Assembly (NCBI GenBank): GCA_036768485.1
Contig: JAVLUZ010000144.1
Span: forward strand, 270,781 to 334,780
Direction: 5' to 3'
Source of the DNA: Mermis nigrescens
Lineage: Eukaryota > Nematoda > Enoplea > Mermithida > Mermithidae
Length of the DNA: 64,000 nucleotides
Each line of letters starts with the position of its first letter. Position 1 is the first letter of the stretch. Below, piece by piece: positions 24,101 to 28,240 of this stretch. The translations under genes were made by a program, and so were the position numbers. Below the pieces are notes generated by a model. That model saw nothing but the letters and a program-made list of their open reading frames with translations. It ran no database searches and was not told the DNA's origin.

Positions 24101-24676
24101 TCGGTCAGGTCAATTAGAGGTCCTTTCTGCCTCACTAAAAAACTTCGAAGTGGAGGCCAAAATCTACAATTGTTTATGATTTTTTACGAATTCCACGCAG
24201 TTTTCTGCCTATAAGGCGATTTATTTTCTATTTTAATGTAAGAAATAAGGTATTATGTAAAATCTCAATAAATGTTGAATCTTGCAAGTATAAAATTGAC
24301 GTGCACAAAAAAGCCTATTGACGAAAGAAAAATTTATTATGACGAATTGAGCTAGTTTTTACATTACTGACACTAAGTTTCGGATAATTCTAGCAGAATA
24401 AATCTCTACAGCTAACAGAAAAACCAAAATTTGGATTATTTAATTAATTTTTACCTTATGCTGCTGCTTTCGACGTCTTTTATTTTCCGGCTCTTCGTAA
24501 ACTAGCATAAAATCGATCTGCCGTTTTCCGTCGTTGAAAAATCGAGTCGAAACTGGATGGACGCCTCCTTCTTTTGGCAATTTTTTGGCCAAAACGGACG
24601 GGTCCGATAAAATCGTCGTCGCGGTCAGCGTTTCGACCGGGCATATGACCTTGTCAATAACGCGTTTTTGTTCCAT
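1..24676 (-). CDS. Anoctamin (TMEM16) family gene, nine exons, 3' end outside window
   Basis: Anoctamins are ten-helix membrane proteins acting as calcium-activated chloride channels or phospholipid scramblases. Nine exons join with fully consistent phases: 24676-24455, 23682-23274, 22355-22028, 20521-20314, 19047-18836, 15867-15571, 4242-3960, 878-701 and 145-1, giving about 760 codons so far. Visible family signatures are FFNDGKRQIDFMLVYEE in the cytosolic N-terminal dimerisation domain, EENLTAAGLELE, VKIHAPWPLLCQHAQRLKLR, TPFDQRDKNRRGVEHLL, YPLHDGD, the pre-TM1 motif IRDYFGEKIGFYFVFLDFYT, the Cys-rich first extracellular loop, and LLTKFECPKTH-type sequence in the TM3-TM4 region. The last helices and the calcium-binding acidic residues of TM6-TM8 lie beyond position 1. 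The ATG at 24676 is the first visible one; a further upstream exon cannot be excluded. A 10.1-kb Polinton occupies the intron between exons 6 and 7. No stop codon or frameshift is seen in the joined exons, so the gene looks functional. Confidence 0.93.
146..700 (-). other. Anoctamin intron 8
   Basis: AT-rich intron sequence. I see no additional gene, repeat array or RNA gene in it. Confidence 0.6.
701..878 (-). CDS. Anoctamin exon 8
   Basis: Acceptor TTTTTCAG, donor GAAT before GTAATA, phase 1. It encodes ILLIARFTVGNFVEICIPY, PRWLKDYKL and ends DGVYSE. With exon 9 it reads YSEYMEMMVQFSLVV, a close match to the anoctamin TM5 entry. Confidence 0.9.
879..3959 (-). other. Anoctamin intron 7, non-coding with one R1 repeat
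   Basis: About 3.1 kb. The only structured part is an R1 repeat copy at about 2585-2865. Open reading frames here (for example 869-1273 on the minus strand) have no recognisable motifs. Confidence 0.6.
2585..2865 (+). repeat. R1 interspersed repeat
   Basis: Plus-orientation copy: GATGCACAGAATAGCCGATC, GGGGTCCAAAATGGAGC, then a TTTCGAGCACTTTTGAAGAA block and a TTTGCCTCATTT block. Confidence 0.65.
3960..4242 (-). CDS. Anoctamin exon 7
   Basis: Follows an intron of 11.3 kb. It encodes WTTHGLILLIILIFERIYVS, ARALTKFECPKTHKRF, FELVNDFIPLGYAAW and LCDGGCITEITEL, matching the TM3-TM4 part of the family. The donor is a perfect GTAAGT (3959-3954), phase 0. Phase 2 in from exon 6 gives an Arg codon, so splicing across the Polinton restores a continuous protein. 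Confidence 0.92.
4243..4554. other. Intron sequence left of the Polinton
   Basis: Remainder of the split intron 6 between the exon 7 acceptor and the R1 repeat that hosts the Polinton. AT-rich; nothing else recognised. Confidence 0.5.
4555..4835 (+). repeat. R1 interspersed repeat, target of the Polinton insertion
   Basis: A copy of an abundant repeat of about 270 bp that recurs through the window. Its 3' part ends GTGAATGTCCGTG at the Polinton border and resumes as GTTTCTTCCGTC at 14962. Related copies without the insertion read GTGCATGTCC then TTTTCTTCC at about 43085-43105. The Polinton therefore appears to have landed inside an R1 copy. Confidence 0.6.
4830..4835 (+). repeat. Target site duplication, left (TCCGTG)
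   Basis: Identical to 14956-14961. Six bp is the characteristic Polinton duplication length. Confidence 0.93.
5083..5290 (+). repeat. Subterminal array of GTTCGGGAACTTTC units
   Basis: Four to five degenerate units combining CCCTGGGGGAAGGGGGTAG with TTCGGGAACTTTCAAAAA. The motif TTCGGGAA is palindromic-like. Mirrored at about 14500-14705 in the right repeat. Confidence 0.8.
5405..5560 (+). repeat. Subterminal TTTACACT minisatellite
   Basis: Repeated TTTACACTTTACAC and TACTTTACAC blocks with a unit of about 7-17 bp. Mirrored at about 14235-14385. Open reading frames across it are repeat artefacts. Confidence 0.85.
5824..5959. other. Spacer between left TIR and penton gene
   Basis: Holds an AATAAA on the minus strand (5953-5948) and an AACCTACATAGGTT palindrome (about 5935-5948), plausible 3'-end signals for the leftward genes. 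Confidence 0.4.
5960..6736 (-). pseudogene. Polinton penton-like minor capsid protein, one in-frame stop
   Basis: About 258 codons including one internal TAA at 6197-6199; both halves are in the same frame, so a single base change explains the break. The N-terminus (LPSNSQE, LSGDWEVGLAEI) and the C-terminus (YIPVLKKSFNTIEI, PVPFEFGKTIVKLHFR) match the conserved minor capsid, penton-type protein of Polintons and adintoviruses. In that family it forms the vertex jelly-roll capsomer. Its start overlaps the protease gene by 11 bp. A TATAAATACTTTG box lies 21-36 bp before the start and an AATAAA on the coding strand at 5953-5948 just after the stop. The penton role is inferred from family knowledge; membership in the Polinton family is clear. 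Confidence 0.75.
6726..7163 (-). CDS. PRO: Polinton adenain-like cysteine protease
   Basis: 145 residues, intact. The catalytic layout of the C5/Ulp1-type fold is visible in order: His in GSHWVALYF (about residue 52), an acidic residue in YFDSYG (about 67), Gln in VQTQGLFS, and the nucleophile Cys in SISCGHMCIYFL (about 103). In Polintons and adenoviruses this enzyme matures virion proteins. The start is two bases after the major capsid stop at 7166, and it overlaps the penton gene by 11 bp. No TATAAATA box precedes it, so it may be expressed from the capsid transcript. Confidence 0.88.
   Translation of the reverse strand: MNNMEVFKILERNIKMDMFLGVFPLDRLPPIKNYPAAIVVNLDASNEPGSHWVALYFVSKKRCDYFDSYGLEPPEQLKHHISDNALSFTYNNVQTQGLFSISCGHMCIYFLLYRRNDIPFKNIVLSMLSEKFINTLISLNYKNGY
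6757..6772 (-). promoter_or_regulatory. TATA box of the penton-like gene
   Basis: Coding strand TTTATAAATACTTTG, 21-36 bp before the ATG at 6736. Confidence 0.6.
7166..8457 (-). pseudogene. MCP: Polinton major capsid protein (double jelly-roll), frameshifted
   Basis: About 430 codons split by a single frameshift near 7500-7513. The first part contains TELDLFTVPPTQ, the usual family N-terminus, and ends at a stop at 7501. The second part resumes in another frame at 7513 and runs through FVFDLTPD, GGHWDLAHEGTISI and IYAEFDNLIMIDKNRN, the typical C-terminus. The 1,292-bp span is 430 codons plus two bases, as expected for one frameshift. I prefer the ATG at 8457 over that at 8484, because the latter overlaps the TATAAATACTAAT box (8483-8500) and 8457 aligns with the family start. 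The 5' end overlaps the upstream virion gene by 38 bp. Confidence 0.88.
8420..8860 (-). CDS. Polinton glycine-rich minor virion protein (pX/pVI-like)
   Basis: 146 residues, intact, starting MHVQF. It contains YYTGQAAQTGYG, YQRGVGLGNFFRSLFR and VGKHALVAGSNIASDLAQG. Proteins with the YQRGxGxGxxFxxLFR signature sit just upstream of the major capsid gene in many Polintons and adintoviruses and resemble the small membrane-active or core proteins of adenoviruses; the exact role is not established. An upstream in-frame ATG at 8968 exists, but a CTATAAATACC box at 8893-8909 lies downstream of it, which favours 8860. Confidence 0.75.
   Translation of the reverse strand: MHVQFTPDNYNIWLEYYTGQAAQTGYGLDGFKGIPYQRGVGLGNFFRSLFRMAIPVLQSIGEQVGKHALVAGSNIASDLAQGKPLLESTKKHSKREAAQLFDEASHALEHQQGEGLGSRPKSINTNALDAFSKKHGSHRRKIYSEY
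8483..8500 (-). promoter_or_regulatory. TATA box of the major capsid gene
   Basis: Coding strand GTCTATAAATACTAATG, 26-43 bp before the ATG at 8457. It overlaps the alternative ATG at 8484, which decides the start. Confidence 0.65.
8893..8909 (-). promoter_or_regulatory. TATA box of the glycine-rich virion gene
   Basis: Coding strand GTCTATAAATACCTTG, 33-49 bp before the ATG at 8860. Confidence 0.6.
8901..9203 (-). CDS. Conserved Polinton protein, C-terminal part type
   Basis: 100 residues with IESDGELVIDGQKIEGSNIT and DLVNDLARERKK, a block I recognise from a conserved Polinton protein of unknown function. In related elements it usually follows, in one chain, the sequence type found at 9209-9466. 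Here it begins five bases after that stop and in another frame. It could be a separate gene or the result of an old frameshift. No TATA box of the shared type precedes it. Confidence 0.6.
   Translation of the reverse strand: MPKNQIPKAKMLLHYIRTNPFIEIESDGELVIDGQKIEGSNITDLVNDLARERKKISRHPGTKELLKVLNRTNVPLASIGNRQGREIFAAGDYFDWDESL
9209..9466 (-). CDS. Conserved Polinton protein, N-terminal part type
   Basis: 85 residues: KMILIPTEI at the start, then a helical segment (LDNEMQKVLNSKNI, KLIKYNQILGKFKRLHEQKQ). This matches the N-terminal region of the conserved Polinton protein whose C-terminal block is at 8901-9203. Its ATG overlaps the stop of the upstream broken gene (ATGA arrangement at 9463-9466), which argues for a common transcript. 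Function unknown. Confidence 0.6.
   Translation of the reverse strand: MKHTEKMILIPTEISERTKPIDVVLESLDNEMQKVLNSKNIPSDLKLIKYNQILGKFKRLHEQKQEPYKANIIEHTSDVLSMMKY
9463..9812 (-). pseudogene. Small basic Polinton virion-type gene, broken twice
   Basis: About 116 codons. The ATG at 9812 overlaps the end of the ATPase gene (stop at 9805). An in-frame TAA follows at 9797-9795. The next block (LLSRARKPQRESII, DQILCLCDCASNFLNG) is followed by a frameshift near 9645-9660. Beyond it come LRRYQNQIRRLAN, STKERKNIIVQDGGFLPLLL and a hydrophobic tail. This basic-then-hydrophobic plan with a QxGGFLxxLL motif is a conserved short gene of Polintons, probably a virion component; that role is inferred. A TATAAATACTAAT box lies 19-38 bp before the ATG. 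Confidence 0.65.
9805..10458 (-). CDS. ATP: Polinton packaging ATPase (FtsK/HerA, A32-like)
   Basis: 217 residues, intact. Walker A is GPTKSGKTT (about residues 13-21), Walker B is LLILDDL (about 79-85), and a Gln sensor follows in IIHIVQNVFF. In this family it pumps genomic DNA into the capsid. It starts 44 bp from, and divergently to, the TBP gene; its own TATA-like stretch (CTATATATACCC) lies 30-41 bp before the ATG. It overlaps the next gene by 8 bp. Confidence 0.9.
   Translation of the reverse strand: MIFQHPFTCLVSGPTKSGKTTFVKQLLENRAHLIDTKLKKIWWCFAENQPLYREMQDVLFIEGLPDFSYLKKFSPMPQLLILDDLMQESKGNVQIVQLFTRRCHHWNISIIHIVQNVFFEGLRTSRINSDYIVLFKNPANQLQSQILSRQLYPTNSKYFLEAYSDATSQPHGYLLIDLTQNARDELRLKTNIFSKHPTVYVKKSINTNNDGVTNKNG
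9831..9850 (-). promoter_or_regulatory. TATA box of the small basic virion gene
   Basis: Coding strand TCTATAAATACTAATAATG, 19-38 bp before the ATG at 9812, inside the 3' end of the ATPase gene. Confidence 0.6.
10460..10473 (+). promoter_or_regulatory. TATA box of the TBP homologue
   Basis: GTTTATAAATATG, 30-43 bp before the ATG at 10503, in the 44-bp divergent spacer shared with the ATPase. Confidence 0.6.
10488..10499 (-). promoter_or_regulatory. TATA-like box of the packaging ATPase
   Basis: Coding strand CTATATATACCC, 30-41 bp before the ATG at 10458. It is the most deviant member of the set. Confidence 0.5.
10503..11018 (+). pseudogene. TATA-binding protein (TBP) homologue encoded by the Polinton, one in-frame TAA
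   Basis: 171 codons, the size of a TBP saddle core, with one internal TAA at 10839-10841; the frame is the same on both sides. Repeat 1 starts VTIQNIVLTAAL and includes YNPQKFPGIINRP, LLIFKSGKIVCVGAKK. Repeat 2 includes VGSADLGFRINL, ELFPGLIYKF and FLLFTSGKMILTGAKR. The four Phe residues that wedge into the TATA box in known TBPs (in QKFPG, LLIF, ELFPG and FLLF) are all present. The segment across the stop has the same spacing as ordinary TBPs, so a sense codon became TAA. It shares a 44-bp divergent promoter with the ATPase and is followed by AATAAA at 11246. It is far from any host TBP, suggesting old capture. With the stop, only repeat 1 and the first strands of repeat 2 would be made. Confidence 0.88.
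11019..11472. repeat. Convergent spacer with degenerate repeats and a hairpin
   Basis: Lies between the 3' ends of TBP and integrase. GAATGAACTAAAGTTTCATTC (about 11013-11034) is an inverted repeat at the TBP stop. Then come five or so degenerate units of CAAACTTTACAAGAAATTTT (about 11055-11215), and AATAAA at 11246 and 11274 on the plus strand. No gene seen. Confidence 0.6.
11473..12516 (-). CDS. INT: Polinton integrase (retroviral type) with C-terminal chromodomain
   Basis: 347 residues, intact. The DDE catalytic triad is visible: Asp in WQADLVDLQ (about 71), Asp in LQTDAGKEF (about 134), Glu in ASVVERFNRT (about 167). The C-terminal 45 residues form a chromodomain (FIVKKILK, YFVQWRGYPPKFDSWV), which in related elements is thought to steer insertion to modified histones. 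It joins the element ends to target DNA with 6-bp staggered cuts, agreeing with the observed TCCGTG duplication. A TTTATAAATATTAATG box lies 15-34 bp before the ATG. Confidence 0.94.
   Translation of the reverse strand: MDKKLKKLYYDTKSGYSGVNQLYLRAKKVFPKSRIKQWLEKQPSYTLHKPALRKYLRNRVLVSSIDEQWQADLVDLQSLSQHDDGYKYLLNCIDIFSKYSWSIPLKSKFSNDIVEAFQKIFKDRKPYKLQTDAGKEFVNKEFQKFLKSESVDFFVTKSEIKASVVERFNRTLKEKMWRYFTKKNTYRHIDVLDNLMHNYNHSMHRTIGTLSANVTPKNEQEILNKAFRITKKDAVFMFNVGDKIRLSKVKRTFEKGYWLNWTEEFYIVKERYARTPPVYSLEDQMGEKLEGIFYEPELQKIDVSTEDLFIVKKILKTRKRGNKTDYFVQWRGYPPKFDSWVPDLINV
12531..12550 (-). promoter_or_regulatory. TATA box of the integrase
   Basis: Coding strand CTTTATAAATATTAATG, 15-34 bp before the ATG at 12516. 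Confidence 0.6.
12556..12882 (-). CDS. Orphan helical protein of the Polinton
   Basis: 108 residues, intact, no family recognised. It is predicted by eye to be largely helical and charged (RIVNDEFKEQRKEELKRD, LKDCILEKKMEQLFSIWQQF). It begins 42 bp after the zinc-binding candidate ends, and a CATAAATATGAAC box lies 32-48 bp before its ATG. Its stop is directly followed by the integrase promoter. Persistence of the frame in a decaying element suggests it was a real gene. Confidence 0.55.
   Translation of the reverse strand: MASPGELTYQQFILKLVEKACKRFVTNRDVHSIGAFFWRIVNDEFKEQRKEELKRDAFWQFALDLKDCILEKKMEQLFSIWQQFNSNGKNLFENMYDNRIWYNVNCLI
12914..12930 (-). promoter_or_regulatory. TATA-like box of the helical orphan
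   Basis: Coding strand TCCATAAATATGAACCC, 32-48 bp before the ATG at 12882. Confidence 0.5.
12924..13265 (-). CDS. Small Cys-rich, zinc-ribbon-like protein of the Polinton
   Basis: 113 residues, intact. Two CxxC knuckles (LCYFCQKASC and MCPRCGEYN) are separated by about 24 residues, the plan of a treble-clef or zinc ribbon; a charged helix (RYAAEAAEELKAKIAQEK) follows. No exact family recognised. It stands divergent to polymerase B with two TATAAATA boxes back to back between them. A role in DNA or RNA binding, perhaps with the TBP, is only inference. Confidence 0.5.
   Translation of the reverse strand: MEEIQEIKKRSFVDTERKPYGRSIKPPIEICGRNMERPMYPLMIQLCYFCQKASCEREFFETNGGLWYINIQMCPRCGEYNRAAQEAGTKVLKRYAAEAAEELKAKIAQEKSP
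13291..13306 (-). promoter_or_regulatory. TATA box of the zinc-binding candidate
   Basis: Coding strand TCTATAAATACTAATA, 26-41 bp before the ATG at 13265; arranged back to back with the polymerase B box. Confidence 0.65.
13313..13325 (+). promoter_or_regulatory. TATA box of polymerase B
   Basis: TCTATAAATATGG, 29-41 bp before the ATG at 13354. Confidence 0.6.
13354..14145 (+). pseudogene. POLB: Protein-primed DNA polymerase B, N-terminal remnant with three in-frame stops
   Basis: 263 codons remain of a gene that normally exceeds 1,000. One frame runs from ATG 13354 to TAA 14143 through internal stops at 13390 (TAG), 13915 (TAG) and 13960 (TAA). Polinton polymerase N-terminal features remain: EIRQPSLNTPVLVPF, a block with KITSNDNLSLPRAIVTGIA, SIRKGDRARHT, and NNHHYDLITKMP, which in relatives precedes a Cys-rich knuckle. 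The exonuclease and polymerase palm motifs are absent. The 3' part lies inside the right inverted repeat and is duplicated at 5647-5823. The break point reads GCGGTAAGTTTT, a good splice donor, so the remnant could also be a first exon that lost its partners. Confidence 0.8.
13889..14955 (-). repeat. Polinton right terminal inverted repeat
   Basis: About 1,067 bp. It is longer than the left copy because it keeps about 80 bp (roughly 13914-13994) missing from the left copy. The missing piece lies between short A-rich direct repeats, suggesting a slippage deletion on the left. Confidence 0.9.
14956..14961 (+). repeat. Target site duplication, right (TCCGTG)
   Basis: Perfect copy of 4830-4835 directly abutting the right inverted repeat. 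Confidence 0.93.
14962..15570. other. Intron sequence right of the Polinton
   Basis: Resumes the interrupted R1-like copy for a short distance, then AT-rich intron. A 61-codon open frame here does not resemble anoctamin, and the exon 6/exon 7 phases join without it. Confidence 0.5.
15571..15867 (-). CDS. Anoctamin exon 6
   Basis: Starts RAMQWDTYDVE after an AATTAG acceptor and continues through RPDYEMRA and NPVTKEPE into a hydrophobic segment (VLVTMVVLLLDVLCLLAMVI). It ends IEYS before a GTAACT donor, phase 2. The following intron is the one holding the Polinton. Confidence 0.9.
15868..18835 (-). other. Anoctamin intron 5
   Basis: Nearly 3 kb of AT-rich DNA, including an ATTAATTA-rich stretch at 15870-15935. 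No gene or clear transposon recognised. Confidence 0.5.
18836..19047 (-). CDS. Anoctamin exon 5 (first extracellular loop, TM2)
   Basis: Encodes a Cys-rich loop (AVCDNN, MCPICKPPDCDPW) and the helix around NSATFFYTCFLTVWSIAFVK, ending MWKRCESR. This matches the disulphide-rich TM1-TM2 loop and the FxxxWKR motif of anoctamins. Phase 0 in, phase 2 out. Confidence 0.9.
19362..19552 (-). repeat. hAT-like MITE (CAGTGGC family), one end diverged
   Basis: Ends TCCTGGATTAGCCACTG, with a GGCGGATTTAGG start at the left. The interior matches the copy at 25150-25345 in inverse orientation (Ggnnaaaacgg and ccgcccaagtcagg blocks). Confidence 0.65.
19751..19783. repeat. TGTACAAAGA palindrome, copy 1
   Basis: TGTACAAAGA, a 13-bp loop, then TCTTTGTACA. 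A perfect 10-bp stem. Confidence 0.7.
20097..20129. repeat. TGTACAAAGAC palindrome, copy 2
   Basis: TGTACAAAGAC, an 11-bp loop, then GTCTTTGTACA. A perfect 11-bp stem, related to 19751-19783. Confidence 0.7.
20314..20521 (-). CDS. Anoctamin exon 4 (TM1)
   Basis: Acceptor TTTACAG, donor CAA before GTGTGT. It encodes IRDYFGEKIGFYFVFLDFYT followed by a hydrophobic helix (first transmembrane segment) ending at FVYGI, the most recognisable anoctamin block. Confidence 0.92.
20522..22027 (-). other. Anoctamin intron 3
   Basis: AT-rich intron. Apart from the possible Rpb4/RPC9-like fragment at 21249-21488, nothing recognised. Confidence 0.5.
21249..21488 (-). pseudogene. Possible fragment of an RNA polymerase Rpb4/RPC9-like protein
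   Basis: An open frame of 79 codons whose end reads ENIVKILTNYPFNLTKAEVN then QIVHYRD. The LTKAE block followed by a hydrophobic helix and an R-containing turn resembles the HRDC-like domain of Rpb4 and RPC9. The downstream conserved part is missing and the upstream part does not match, so this may be a processed fragment or chance. Low confidence. Confidence 0.22.
22028..22355 (-). CDS. Anoctamin exon 3
   Basis: Encodes the end of the dimerisation domain: IVWEILLKTPFDQRDKNRRG, GVEHLLAEKIVDSAYPLHDGD. The acceptor is TCATAG and the donor CAAAG before GTGAAA. The phase-2 junction makes an Arg codon with exon 4. Codon use here is richer in G+C than the flanking introns, as expected of a conserved exon. 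Confidence 0.9.
22356..23273 (-). other. Anoctamin intron 2 with two repeats
   Basis: Holds an R3 repeat (about 22405-22535) and an inverted R1 repeat (about 22536-22850). No gene. Confidence 0.55.
22536..22850 (-). repeat. R1 interspersed repeat
   Basis: Shares with other copies GGGGATCTCTGGACCCC, GATGAGGCAAAATGG, CAATAGTGCGTTAAATTGAC and GCTGACCCCC blocks in order, ending near CCAGATCGGCCATGCTGTG. Confidence 0.65.
23274..23682 (-). CDS. Anoctamin exon 2
   Basis: Continues the dimerisation domain: KKFGDVVAEQSS, then RTFEENLTAAGLELEFDR and VKIHAPWPLLCQHAQRL. The acceptor at 23683 is pyrimidine-poor. The 3' end fits the next exon only if a GC donor (AAAGCAG then GCACGT) is used, phase 1; the nearby GT donor would run into a stop. 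The 5' and 3' limits are therefore less certain than for other exons. Confidence 0.8.
23683..24454 (-). other. Anoctamin intron 1
   Basis: AT-rich; nothing recognised. Confidence 0.5.
24455..24676 (-). CDS. Anoctamin exon 1 (first visible)
   Basis: 74 codons beginning with ATG and ending CATAAG before a GTAAAA donor, phase 0. It carries the N-terminal motif FFNDGKRQIDFMLVYEE followed by a Lys/Arg-rich tail, typical of the anoctamin dimerisation domain. The start is the only ATG in the exon frame; transcript data would be needed to exclude an earlier exon. Confidence 0.85.
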
Positions 24677-25149
24677 ATTATTAATTTTGATTTAGAGTAG
24701 CGGGTTTCGAGATCAAATTTAATTAATCAGTCAGAATTCTGAGAGTGAAAAATTATTTTAAAAAACGCTGAAAGTATGCGGAAAGCGATAATTACAATGG
24801 AATCAAAAAATAAAAGGCACCTGAATCAAAATTAAATGCGCGGCCGAATTCCAATCGCACAAGCAGCGCAGATAAAGGGGAGATCAATTTATCAATTTGA
24901 TCGCATTTGATCAGTATAATTAAATGATTTGCTCTTTCGTTCGTGTGAGTTAACCAGATAGTGGGGATCCATGATTTTCTGTTAGGGCGCGGTATCCTAT
25001 TTTGTCTGGAAATAGTAAAAAAGTGTCGCGAATCCTCTTATTAAGCGGCGGACTGTCGTTAATCAGCCATTTTCCCCTAGAAAGGGTGATTTTTGACCCG
25101 ACTTTTTTCAAAAATTTTGAATTTTTGGCGAGCGATGGTTGTCATAAAT

Positions 25150-25345
25150 CAGTGGCGGATCCAGGATTTTCCCAAGGGGGGGCGGTAATCCTAAGGGGGG
25201 GACGGAATTCTGACTTGGGCGGAAAAATTAGCCGTTTTAACCCGACAATCGCTAAAAATCGCTCAAAATTCCTTAATTTGGCGACTATTTTGGGCCAATG
25301 GGGGGGGCGGCCGCCCCCCTTCCCCGCCCCCTAAATCCGCCCCTG
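25150..25345 (+). mobile_element. hAT-like MITE with 8-bp target duplication
   Basis: 196 bp, termini CAGTGGCGGATCCAGGATTT and AAATCCGCCCCTG, flanked by TCATAAAT on both sides (25142-25149 and 25346-25353). Eight-bp duplications and CAG termini fit the hAT superfamily. No coding capacity. Confidence 0.85.
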
Positions 25346-28182
25346 TCATAAATTAACTTTCATCCGCATAATCTAGAACAGCTCAAAAGAAAGATTTAGA
25401 TTCTCAAAGTTATTTTCGCTCAAATGTGTGTACGCTTCATGTTTTTACCATGAATTATTTCCATTTCGAAGGATAACGGAGTGATTACTAGCATCTTCCT
25501 GAAATTTTCAAATTCGAAAAAATCCGAAGTTTTATTCAAATTCGGACGCATTCTGCAATCTGACCTAAAATCGATTTAAGAATCGAACAGAACTAAAATC
25601 AGAGATAAAGCTTATAATCCTGTTTTGCATCAATCAGCAGCTTGTTATTTATTAGTTTGACGCAACATAATCGATCGCCAACACGATTACGAGATTTTTA
25701 GGGTTTTATTCAGAAAGCAAAGCCAATTTGTCAGCAATTGATGTTTTATCGAATTATTTGCGGTACTTTACGCACGCTTCTCGTACAAAATTGCATCTTT
25801 GACGAAAAAATTTATTACTGAATTTTTATGGTAAACATCTATTTTAGTGTATAAGCACACATTTGTTCCTCAGGGAACACGAAATGATCTGGTGATGCAA
25901 CTATAAGAGATTTATTGTCTTGATGATTGCGATGATTCACTATACAATAACAAGACAGATAAAATAGCAACAACATATTTTGTATGGTACTTACTAACTT
26001 ACTAAAGTCTATTCCACGGAACTTTGTGCACGGATCACAATTTTTGCGGAATGAGACGTTTTGGCGCCACACTCTTTGTAATATTATTGACTATTTACAA
26101 TTTATGAATAAAGTATAATACAGATTCTAGAAGCCCATTCAATTCTCTACGTGATGATATAAATTACTTTTAGAGTATCCTTGACTTAAGTGAGATAATT
26201 AAATGCATCTAAAAATAGACTGGATTTTCTACAGTTTTTTTCAGTCGTACACAAATGGATACTCATCCAATCAAAACGAACAATATGCTATTTAGTAGCT
26301 TGTAGAATCTGTTTTCTAAATATATAATTTATTTCAAAATTACTTCAAAATTGATTCAATTAGAATAATTTATAAGTTGCTGGCGCCAAAACAGCGGCGC
26401 CAAAACGTCGTAGACCCCAATTTTTCAGTCAGTGTAAATCGACTACGAAAGCTGTTTAAAATGAAGCAACAAACATAATTCTATGCAGAGCAATTGATGA
26501 GCATATGTTGACTATGCAAAATTTTGTTACAGTAAAGTGCCTGGAAACCACTTTTGTATTTATTTGCTCGCACTTTGAAAATTGATTTTCATGCACAAGG
26601 TTTCGTGAAATAGACTATAGGCATTTTCCAGTAAAGCCTCTAAAAATAAAAATGCCATCCATCTAAATTAGAATTTGTAGGAGTATTAAACGAAAAGCAA
26701 CGAAGCAATTATAGGTAAATTATGCGACTATCTTTATTGATGATTAGCCATTTTTCGATCAGGAGAGGCAATTAAACAATAAAACAAAAACAAATTTATA
26801 ATCTTAGTTTTACCGCAATGAGCCTGAGCGTTTACGTTATGACGTAGAGTTTTGGCTTTGAGTCAAAAATAGCATAATATTGGCACCAAAACTTTAAATT
26901 TTTATCGACAGTAAGCCAAGGGTTACGATAATTATATATCAGATCAATGCTACAATCGCAATGTGTCAGTTTATTGTCGGAGATAGTTTCAAAATTTATG
27001 ACCGAAGTTGTGTGAAACAGACTATAGTTATACGGGTTGACCGGTCTGGAGGTGGACGGCTGCCGAATTCTGGGGGTCCGATAGGACCAAATCGCCAGCT
27101 GAAAAATATAATTCTAATGCTATCGATTTCTTGGGGTTTTTCAGATTCTGAGGGGGTCCAGCCTCCCACCTACTACGCCCATGCATGCTTGGGTATCAAA
27201 AAGAGAGCTTTTTGAGCTAATGACCTTAGAAATTAATAGACATGTATTTCGAGTAGTTTTTTAAGGTCGGAATCCCTATCCCTTTTCGGATTTTTTTTCG
27301 CCTTATTTTCCCGATAAAATATTATTTTTCGCCCTTCTGGGGTATAAGGCGTTAGACCCCAAACGTTTCTGCGCTTGTTTTTGTGTAAGGCACGTGACGG
27401 AAGCTAACGAAAGGTGCCTTTTTTGCACACTGATTAACTCTTTGATCGATTTTTATCTTTGCAAATTTTTTTATGGAGGACTTTTAGTTATCACTGATCT
27501 TTATTAAAGTCGGGATAAGAGGGAAAATGATAAAATCTAAATCGCGTTGGATTCGTAAAAATTGACAAAATTTGTGGTTTAACATTAAAACAAAAGAAAA
27601 TATTCGCACACGTACAGATGGAGTAACAAGTAATAAATGAAGCGTCTCGACATATCGTACTTTTCGGAGAGTGAATCAATAAAACTTGTAGGTACACACT
27701 AAATAGTCTGATCTGATGTACCTACAGAAAATCGTACATAATAAAATAATAATCAATAAATAATAAATTATATTAAATAAAGTCCTAGGGGCAATGCCAA
27801 AGAACCAATCTCATCATTATTCCATCGTGATTATCGTGTCATCATCACGTTTCCAAGATACAATAGCCTATTTTTCTGCTTATTGTTCACTACGCCCTAA
27901 AGTTAATCACTATGTTGCTTAGGTACCAGGCGATTAGAGGATGCTCGAGCAAAAAGAACTACCAATAATTAAGCATCATTTAAAAATTTGGCAATAAATC
28001 ATTGATTTTTCCATGAATTATACGATATTTCGTGGAAAAAACCTAAATATTCGAATTTTGAACGCGAAAATTGAGTAAGAGGGCGAAATCGCGTCATAAA
28101 TCTCGAAATAATATAGATTAAGCCAGGCTAGTGCGTCATAATTAATGTGATTTTCCTAATTCTGGACAAGCCGATTTATCAC

Positions 28183-28240
28183 GACCCGGTCGATGTTGTT
28201 GCTAGGTAGCCGGGCGGAAGCCCGCCCGGAAAAACGGGTC
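28183..28240. other. GC-rich nested hairpin
   Basis: An inner perfect stem CCGGGCGG / CCGCCCGG with a four-base AAGC loop (28210-28229), and an outer GACCCG / CGGGTC stem, in otherwise AT-rich DNA. No RNA family recognised. Confidence 0.45.
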
